64,000 nt of DNA from positions 3,844,032-3,908,031 of the forward strand of contig OX442436.1 in assembly GCA_949361645.1 (NCBI GenBank), in the 5' to 3' direction. The number at the start of each line of letters is the position of its first letter. Within the stretch, counting starts at the first letter, position 1. The position numbers and the translations under genes are program-made. Of this stretch, positions 56,470-64,000 are shown in pieces. The stretch is from Spongilla lacustris (lineage: Eukaryota; Porifera; Demospongiae; Spongillida; Spongillidae). The notes under the pieces were generated by a model, which was not told where the DNA came from, ran no database searches, and saw only the letters and a program-made list of their open reading frames with translations.

Positions 56470-57667
56470 TCATAGTGCAGTATAGCTAAGGTCACACATA
56501 GTATAATCATAAAATGGTTCAAGCCTTCTTTCATCAATATGATCCTTTGGGAACTTTTTATAATACTGTTTCTGCATTGCGTAGGTACAACCACCATTCA
56601 CAGCTGCAAACGTGGCATCATCTAATAAAAAGGTTGTAATAAAAGTGCCTAACAATAATATAGCCTTACCATGTGCAATTACAATGTATGTTTTGTCTCT
56701 TTTGATCAAATTGTTCCTGATGTCTTTAATAATGCTCTTTTCTTTGGCTGGGGAATTTTTAGCTCAATTAAAAAAAACTCACAGCATATTAACCTGCATA
56801 AATGATAAATGATGAACTCACTACAAATCACTGCATTTTTCTTCAAACTACTTTTCATCTCTGCATTCTCACCACACTCAAATACACATCTTTCAACTAA
56901 GCTTGCAAGGTGACCTGGAGTAGCACTTGAGGAATCGCATGACAGTGACTTTGGACACTGCTTCCCTCTATATACTGCAGCACATGTCACCTTTTCTTTG
57001 CCAATGTCAAGTACTACCCCACAGGTCATGTCCATGCTGGTATGGGTATCAGATCAGTATGACAGTTTACATATATAAATGAATGAAGAGATGGCATGTA
57101 CATGCAACTTACCCAGCTAAAATGGCCACCGCAGAGCTCAGATATGCTACCGAAGGGCTGAAAAACTGCCGCAAAAATGGAGCAGCTATCCTAGCTCGAA
57201 TCTCATCATTCCACAATCCAGGGGGTTCCAAGATAATCACTGGACAATACCTAGGGTGAGCATGGGTATCTAAAAAGCAGCTAACTATTAACTCAGGTAG
57301 GAGTTCTTCACGAATTGGCAAGCCCTTCTCTATCACATGTACAATACTATCAGGATACTTTTCCTTTGCATTTCTTCCACAGAAATAACGCTCATAGAAT
57401 GCTCTCCGAATATGGAAATCAAACACACCAGGAACCTAATTCAACCAAAGGATTAATACATCAAAAAAGAAGTTAAACTCTTACCAATGCTACAACAGAC
57501 TCAACACTACTGGTAGTGATGCTAGAGTCTGTTCTGTTCAATAGTGCAAACTTGCAGGAGTAGCTGCCCAAGTCCACACATGCTAACCTCTGGTATGTAG
57601 GCAGACTTATAATGATACATTGCTTGTATTTCCCATACCAATCCTTGGTGAATGGAGCTGGATCTAA
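56470..57667 (-). other. Actin-like domain of the fusion (exons 6-10)
   Basis: Phosphate-1 motif 'ACVDLGSYSCKFAL' with Asp427, 'VIILEPPGLWND' (the LTEPP-like strand), 'SSAVAILAG', and phosphate-2 motif 'GVVLDIGKEKVTCAAVYRG' with Asp574. It then diverges: the C-terminal third is shortened, with 'IVIAHGDDATFAAVNGGCTY' and no recognisable barbed-end or polymer-contact loops. About 295 residues against 375 in actin suggests an Arp-type nucleotide-binding module rather than a filament former. Confidence 0.75.
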
Positions 57668-59145
57668 CTGAAATACACGGGAGTAAATGATATGATTAAG
57701 ACCTGCAAAAATTTTACGTTAGTGGTATTAGTTGATGCTGTAGCATGATGAGATTGACGCATATCTGGCCACTTCCTTTTATACAGTTGGTACCATAACT
57801 GTCCATCCATACACATGGTATACCATGCCTGCATTTATAGGCAGTAAATATAGTTATGTAGCATACATGTGTACATACAGGGGTGAATGTAATCACCTTA
57901 CAGACAACCATTGCAGAACAGAGGTCCTCTACTGACAAATACCCAAATATTTTCATGAATAATTCATAGGGCAAGACTTGAGCAAAAATCTCAACTGTAT
58001 CCCTGCTCACAGTCCTCTGTGCTTGACACTGGAGTGCAAGCCCCTCCATATATGTGTCAGTAAATCCTTGGACATCTCCAGCTATATATGTGTAAAGTCC
58101 CTACATCTAATAATAAAGACTGTATTATACTTTCAACAGTACCTTGTTCAAGCTTCCAGGACTTTGTGTAAAGGACCACAGTTTTGAGATAATTTTCATT
58201 TTCTCTATAGGACGAGGGATTGGGCAGCATCTCTGTGTCCACTCGTTTAAACATGACCTCTGTTCGAATGATGTATTTGGTACCCTCAGTTACTGGTTGG
58301 CCCTCATGCAAGGTGTCATGGTTGAAGATCAGTGCTGTCCCAGCTCTTGGTGATACAGAGCACACCTCATCATGATCTACATGTAGAGGATTTTTTAATG
58401 AACTCATCTACATGTACATGCAAACTGTATACCTCCTTCAGAGAGAAACGATGTAGCCCCTCCCCCAAAGTCAGCGTTCAAATATATCACCACTGTAAAG
58501 ATAGAGCTCTCTTCCTCGTTAGGTACCCATGGACCATCGAGGTGGGGGCTGAAGTGATCACCACATCTGAAGTATGAACGCGTTATTTTATCACACAGTC
58601 CGCACGAAGCTCACGTGTGCTTACTTGTACTTCCCAAATTTGCAACATTCATTCAAGCGAGATGGCTTCCAAGTACCTTCATTACCAAATCCCACAGGTC
58701 GAATGCATATAACCTCCCTGCGCGTGAAGAAGGGTTCTATTCTCCTCCACAAGCACTCCACCAGGGGCTTGCATATGGACAGAACTCGATCGTTGGAGCG
58801 ATACTTCACTGGAAACAAACTAGCGAGGTCTGCATAACCAACTTGCTCCGTCTCGTGGATGTAGTGTGCACATTCTTCGGGCATAAGGACAGAATGAAGT
58901 AGAAAACATCTGGATCCAGGGACATTAAGCTCCTCTCTAATGATACCCGGAGGCGAATAGCATGACTCGATGGTAGGACAGTCCTTAACTGTTCTGAAGT
59001 TCTTCTGGGCGGTCACAAGCATCGGACGGATCTCAAGCTTCGGTTCCCCATTGCCGCCAGGAAACGTGAAAGCTTCACAAGATGTAGTAGTTCGTGGCGG
59101 TTCAGTAGCACTAGCACAGCTAGATCGAGACGATTTGTTGCCCAT
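56470..59145 (-). CDS. 2OG/Fe(II) oxygenase - F-box - actin-like fusion protein, 10 exons, 711 aa
   Basis: Three known folds in one frame. Residues about 55-295: prolyl-4-hydroxylase-type 2-oxoglutarate oxygenase. Residues about 330-390: F-box, the Skp1-binding module of SCF ubiquitin ligases. Residues about 415-711: actin-like ATPase domain. Exons, 5' to 3': 59145-58625, 58566-58433, 58376-58143, 58081-57897, 57828-57718, 57667-57485, 57435-57113, 57036-56822, 56747-56670, 56621-56470; all GT/AG, total 2136 nt. The 57668-57717 intron is only 50 nt; an alternative donor at 57702 would leave 35 nt and was rejected. No signal peptide or membrane span; the Gly2/Ser-rich start 'MGNKSS' fits an N-myristoylation pattern, which is speculative. 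F-box plus actin-like is known from plant ARP8; the added oxygenase is not known to me. Chimerism from two neighbouring genes is unlikely because phases and short introns run through without an internal stop or start. Confidence 0.85.
57718..58081 (-). other. F-box domain of the fusion (exons 4-5)
   Basis: Residues 333-386: 'LPYELFMKIFGYL', 'VEDLCSAMVVCKAWY' (across the exon 4/5 junction) and 'GQLWYQLYKRKWP', the full F-box helix pattern with the LP start, the hydrophobic core and the terminal W-x-L-W motif. Confidence 0.8.
58143..59145 (-). other. Oxygenase domain of the fusion (exons 1-3)
   Basis: Double-stranded beta-helix signature: 'GDHFSPHLDG' with iron ligands His182 and Asp184, and 'HDTLHEGQ' with the third ligand His242. 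Lys252 or Arg256 in 'TKYIIRTEVMF' should bind the 2OG carboxylate. The preceding 'VVIYLNADFGGGATSF' is a typical P4H-family strand pair. All ligands are present, so it should be catalytically competent. Confidence 0.88.
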
Positions 59146-59164
59146 TTTGTGACGTTCAACATAA

Positions 59165-59300
59165 CGTCATGTCACTCCCCCTCCGCCCGCACCATAAATG
59201 GCTCGTATTGTCGTAATCTCGAATGCTGCTGCACGCCGTTCTTAATTCATCATTTCTCATTTCGTTAAATGTTTAGATAGGTACGCGCTCACGATTTTAT
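59165..59300. mobile_element. Family B-like MITE fragment just upstream of the fusion gene
   Basis: 'CTCCCCCTCCGCCCGCACCA', 'GGCTCGTATTGTCGTAATC' and 'GCTGCTGCACGCCGTTCTTA' parallel the left half of family B. Its position, within 20-150 bp of the fusion gene's start codon, means part of that gene's promoter or 5' UTR may be transposon-derived. Confidence 0.45.
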
Positions 59301-59739
59301 AAGGCTGGAAATTAAGTACATATGCATGTACTGTGTAGATCATTTACGTTATTACCACATCATTCTAAAATCTTGCCCGGCTCATTATAGACATATTATG
59401 TTTTTAAAAGCTGCCTATGAGTCTATGGTCCGTGTATAAAGTGACAATTTGACTTCTCCTTATTCTATTTATACTGCTTGCGTATTCCTGGGTCCATGTT
59501 CTATATTTCGCCAAATGCAAATCGAATTTAGGGCTTACATCCGGTTCCTCCTAACAAATTGGAAAATGAAAAATGACAAAACGACATAAAGAAAAGTGAG
59601 TCCGTTTTTTATCTGTGAGCAGAACCGAGTAGTGTGGAACCCCGGGAATGGGCCTTTTAACACGGAACACGACCAGTCGAGAGAAAGAGGGCGTGTTCGC
59701 ACACTTTTGTAAACACGTACAGCACATTTTGTATACGTT
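59301..59739. other. Upstream flank of the fusion gene
   Basis: No coding region recognised. Contains 'GACATATTATGTTTTTAAAAG', similar to sequence at 21085-21105, indicating another dispersed repeat. Confidence 0.4.
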
Positions 59740-60260
59740 CTCTAGTGGATGCACACTTCAGCTTTGTCGCGCGCGTGTTGTGCGTGGTTAGTCGTGTACA
59801 TTACGTACTATGACGTATGGGCACATGTTTTGTTCGGCAGAACCGGCAGAGGGGTGCACGTGCCCCGCCCCCACCCTACCACATATTTTTCTTCACAACA
59901 TACTTCAGTGAAGAATGTGATCATGTACGTTCGCATACTTTTGTACTAGCACAATGGATAGGTGCACACCCCTTCTATAGGTAGGTACACACTCCTTTAA
60001 CCTCTTCCCCGTATCTCTGGGACAATATTAAATTTAGTAAGTACGCAAGATAAAAAGAAACCAGTCAAGTAGACTGATCAGATGATATGCATACATGAGG
60101 CTTCTAAAGCATATTTCCATTACTGAGAGTGACACCGTGATGTTGACCAATAGTATGCCATGTATATGTATGATCAGTTCACTGAGTGGCTAAGAATTAT
60201 AATTAGAGACTTTAAGAATGTTTTCAGTTCAACATTATGCATGGTTAAGGAAGTCTGTTT
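59740..60260. repeat. Left arm of a 3.7-kb inverted repeat (partner 62985-63470)
   Basis: Inverted matches: 'GTACTAGCACAATG', 'CACCCCTTCTATAGGTA', 'GACTGATCAGATGATATG', 'AGTGACACCGTGATGTTGAC', 'CCACCCTACC'. A second partial unit of the same family follows at 60335-60800 (TGTTCCTGAGATTGT repeated at 60359 and 60719). No ORF of significance between the arms. Confidence 0.8.
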
Positions 60261-61357
60261 GATAGCAAGCTAGTGGAATCACACTTAAGCTTTACTGCTT
60301 AATATACAGTTATTTCTATAGATAATATAGAACATAGGAGATCCTTATCTTGAGTACTGTTCCTGAGATTGTATATGAATTCCCATGATTTTGACCAATA
60401 GCATGCCAAGTGTCCAATCAGTACAGTGGGTAGAAAAAATTATTAGAGCCTCTCGGTATGTTTTGAGCTCAACATCATGCATGGTTAGGGAAGTCATACA
60501 CAATCCCTGTTTGATGGCAAGTAGGTGTGTGTCACACATTTTGTATACATTCTAGTGGAATGGCACTTAAGCTTTGTCAGTAGCATGCTGTGCATGGCAG
60601 CTGATCAGTCTGCATGTCATTGATATCCCTCTACTGCATGATATACATGTAGTACCTTGACTGGATTTTATCATATAAAAGAATCATTTCTTATCTTAAG
60701 TACTCAGTTATTAATACTGTTCCTGAGATTGTGTATGATTTTGCACGATGTAGACCAACAGTATACCATGGGTCCAATCAGAACAGTGCCCCTTTGCATC
60801 ACATGCAAGTAGTCATCTATTACATGGGCATTTAATCTATCCACATACACTGATAGACATAAGTGAAAATTTCTCTCTGCAAAACTAAGTGGCATATCAA
60901 ATTTGAATGGTGTAGAAGGGAACTTGCCTTAATCAGAAATACAAAAACGTACTTAGCACTTTTTGAACTGAGTATTTATGTTTCTCTATTACACTTTAAA
61001 ACAATTGCTTCCTTCCTTTTTACACCATGCGCCATTGCCTTCAATTCTTATACAATCATGCTCATGTGACCTATATCAATATAAATTAGATACTTAGTTC
61101 TTGTGTTTATAATAGTTGTATTCATTCTGTACACAGTTTAGGGCTGGGGACTACTGAAGTTTTAGTTCCTGCTGTTACGTACACACCATACCAACATTAC
61201 GTTTTATGTTTGGCTGGCCTTATGTACACCTGCTTACTATACAGACAATAGGGTGTGTACCTATGGAAAGAACACACACATGTACAAACACTAACACTGT
61301 ACACAATGAAGGTGAAGGATATGATGTACTATGTCACACTCAGTACACCTAATATGG

Positions 61358-61437
61358 ATTACACACACAAACACCTAGGTACAATAATTATACGGGATCC
61401 AATATAATTATTGTACCTAGGTGTTTGTGTGTGTAAT
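61358..61437. repeat. Perfect 35-bp-arm hairpin
   Basis: ATTACACACACAAACACC... and its exact complement are separated by a 10-base loop with GGGATCC. A cruciform-capable sequence between the long inverted repeats. Confidence 0.9.
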
Positions 61438-61810
61438 GTGTCCAAAAATGCCATGCAATTCATGGTAGCCCCAGTATTTTCTTAGGGTAGGGAAGAAGTT
61501 AGTGGAGGGGAAAGGCATACACACACAAACACCAACACACAATACCTAGTAGTATACTAACTGCCAATATAAGTGTCTTTATGGAATATGTGGTAATACG
61601 TAATTCATAGGCAACACCAGTATTTTACCAAAAAGAGGGGCTGGGAACATTTTTGATGTTTGACTCTGAAGGTAAATGCAAGTGAACATTCAATAATATA
61701 TCCACATGCTGCATCTCCATGCTCTATTGTAAAGATGTGGAGGTGGTGAAGGAGGGGCATCGTAGCTAGGGGAAGAGCATGCCCCCCCCCCCCCCCCACT
61801 ATCTATGCTT

Positions 61811-61991
<181 letters not shown>

Positions 61992-61999
61992 AATTTTTG

Positions 62000-62984
62000 G
62001 ATGATGGATGAGTAATGTTGTGAGAATTGATACAAAGTGACAAGCAAGCACACAAGAAACACATCAGGTAGATACCCCTTAGGTTCTCCATATGTACACA
62101 CCCCTGCAGTATTGTCTGGATAGTAAGCAATTCATGTCAGCCCCTCACTTTTTGTCCCTCCCCCACTTGAAGGGAAAGTAAATCATAAAATTATTTCTCC
62201 AATAGCTTCCACACTTCCAAAGGGAGGCAGCACATCCCCCTCCAGCACCCCCACTCCCCTGCCTGGCAACTGTCCCTTTAGCACCCCTCACTTAAAGATA
62301 TGCCACTGACATGCACACATAAAATAACAAATTTGTTCATGCCACTCAACATAACTAGCTCAAGTGAAGAGGTCTTATAACAGTCATACATGCAACCACA
62401 GAGTGTGAGTGCTTCAACTGCAAAGTATCATTACATATGGCCAGACAATTCCCAGCCCTAAACTATGTATTTGCACTTCTTTGATTGCATACATGTACAG
62501 TACAATGGATTGATTTTAAAAATGAATCATAACTGTTATCATTTTAGAGTAAGTGATTGAATGTATATTAATTATACATCATGTGACCATTTTTTTTTTT
62601 TGAAGTGGTGTAACAGAAGGGAGGAAACAAGGGTTTTAAAAAAAGACCTAACTTGTGTTTTTTCAAGTTTTCAAATCATTTCATTATTGAAGAGATTATT
62701 TATAATTTCTTTCTCTTTCTTACACACTAGAACATCATAGTTACAGTGGACTGATTTTTTAATTAAACTTACATTTCAATTCCATGTGTCAACTTTTGAT
62801 GCACAATCGTGGATATTATGACATGTCTCAAATACTCAGTTCAGTAGGGCTAAGTGTATCTACTATGCCAAGTTTCCTTCTTTTCACACACTATTGCCTT
62901 CAAATTTGATATATCACTCAGAGCTTTTATAAGAATAATCAATTAAATCGCCCCCACCCCCTCCTCCACCTTTGAATATCGTCT
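62000..62984. other. Non-coding interior of the long inverted repeat
   Basis: No gene visible. 62590-62650 and 62868-62930 carry inverted family A MITE pieces ('GGAAACAAGGGTTTT', 'CTATTGCCTTCAAAT'), suggesting one diverged MITE. Confidence 0.5.
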
Positions 62985-63470
62985 GCTGTAACAGGGATTG
63001 TGTATGACTTCCCTAACCATGCATGATGTTGAACACAAAACATACCTTAAAGACTCTAATCATTGTTCTTAGCCACTGTACTGATCATAGACATGGCATA
63101 CTATTGGTCAACATCATGGTGTCACTCTCAGTGCTTTAGAAGCCTCAAGTACATTCACGTACATATCATCTGATCAGTCTGCATGGCTCATTTATTTATC
63201 TTGAGGAAGAGGTGAAAGGAGTGTGTACCTGGTACCTATAGAAGGGGTTTGTACCTATGCATTGTGCTAGTACAAAGGTATGCTTAAGAACATGCATCAT
63301 CACACATGCCTAAGTTCTTCATGTTTTGTAGAGAAAAAAAAACCAGGTAGGTAGGGTGGGGCATGTGACCTTCTGTGAAACAAAAGACGTATGCATACAA
63401 CATAGTAATGTACTATACAAGCAACCACACACAGCACGTGCATGTCAAAGCTTAAGTGGCATACTAGTAT
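62985..63470. repeat. Right arm of the 3.7-kb inverted repeat
   Basis: Reverse complement of 59740-60260, with indels. The element, about 59740-63470, may be a long-TIR foldback transposon. The interior (60800-62985) includes a hairpin, (GT)n and family A scraps, and no transposase. Confidence 0.8.
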
Positions 63471-63554
63471 CCAGGCGTGGAAGATTTTGGAGAAATAGTT
63501 ATATGGTTTACTTTCTGGCAGTGCTTTATATTATGGGCATACGCAGCCTACAAG

Positions 63555-63675
63555 AAGGGGGGGGGGGGGGGGGGGGGGACCTTACATACCTGCCCAGGTA
63601 CAAAAATTGAGGGGGGGGGACCTTACATACCTGCCCAGGTACAAAAATTGAGGGGGGGGGGGGGGGGGGGGGGGA
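63555..63675. repeat. Poly-G with tandem 'GACCTTACATACCTGCCCAG' units
   Basis: Two copies of a unit of about 46-55 bp, each led by a G run (22 and 8 G), ending in another long G run (about 63652-63674). A further G tract is at 63882-63905. Potential G-quadruplex formers. Confidence 0.85.
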
Positions 63676-64000
63676 AAGGGAGGCCAGCATGAATCATTTA
63701 CCAGTTAGTGATCATTAGTAATGGTAGCAACTTTGACCAAGAGTGGTGCTAGAGTACCTGGAGCACCACCCTGGATATGCCACTGCATGGTTTGCTCGGT
63801 GTGCTAACACCATTACAAGTCATGAGCTCCCTCTATTCTCCCCCATCCCTGTTCAAGATATGGCCATCAAGTAGAGAGTAGGGGGGGGGGGGGGGGGGGG
63901 GGGGGAACGGAAGGGCCTTTCCCTAGTTATTACTTTCATAACTAACAGAGTCAAACATCAAAAATGCCGCACACATTAACATCTATAGACACACATGCAC

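Noticed and set aside
57668..57717. Splitting the fusion gene into an oxygenase/F-box gene and a separate actin-like gene here
   Set aside because: The gap is a 50-nt in-phase intron with GT/AG ends, no stop precedes it and no start codon or promoter space follows it.

Overview
This window is nuclear DNA of an intron-rich animal. The genes have GT/AG introns from about 45 bp to 5.9 kb. Gene content (a four-RRM PTB splicing regulator, an ABCG2-type transporter), an RLE-type retroelement, pogo-like and foldback transposons, and endless (GT)n, poly-G/C and TACATGTA-rich spacer point to an early-branching invertebrate. A sponge fits best, but that is an inference from style and is not proven. No bacterial, viral or CRISPR features were found.

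Layout. (1) 672-19913, + strand: a 16-exon PTBP1/2-type gene encoding 480 aa with RRM1-RRM4; it probably has a further 5' exon upstream. Its 34-nt exon 9 is the counterpart of the autoregulated exon of vertebrate PTB genes and sits behind a long CU-rich tract. (2) 19914-25700: a gene-poor stretch with a hAT-like MITE, a decayed RING-type gene whose end has expanded into a 22-bp minisatellite, and a 5'-truncated RLE retrotransposon ORF on the minus strand. (3) 25768-38298: a composite nested inverted/direct repeat, with outer arms of about 640 bp and repeated reverse-transcriptase-like scraps. (4) 38620-43920: a second, decayed copy of PTB exons 8-10 and their introns. Comparing it with the parent copy exposes transposon empty sites. 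(5) 44273-55271, minus strand: a complete 16-exon ABCG2-like half-transporter of 660 aa. (6) 56470-59145, minus strand: a 10-exon gene encoding 711 aa that joins a 2-oxoglutarate/Fe(II) oxygenase, an F-box and an actin-like domain. (7) 59200-64000: no gene seen; long inverted repeats, a 177-bp (GT)n tract and poly-G tracts.

The three intact genes have no obvious functional link. The most novel object is the oxygenase/F-box/actin-like fusion. It recalls plant ARP8 (F-box plus actin-like) with an added hydroxylase. Since Skp1, the partner of F-box proteins, is itself a prolyl-hydroxylase substrate in some protists, the architecture invites an oxygen- or 2OG-sensing SCF hypothesis. Exon models were assembled by hand: every junction keeps the reading frame and every coding total is divisible by three, but no transcript data were available.
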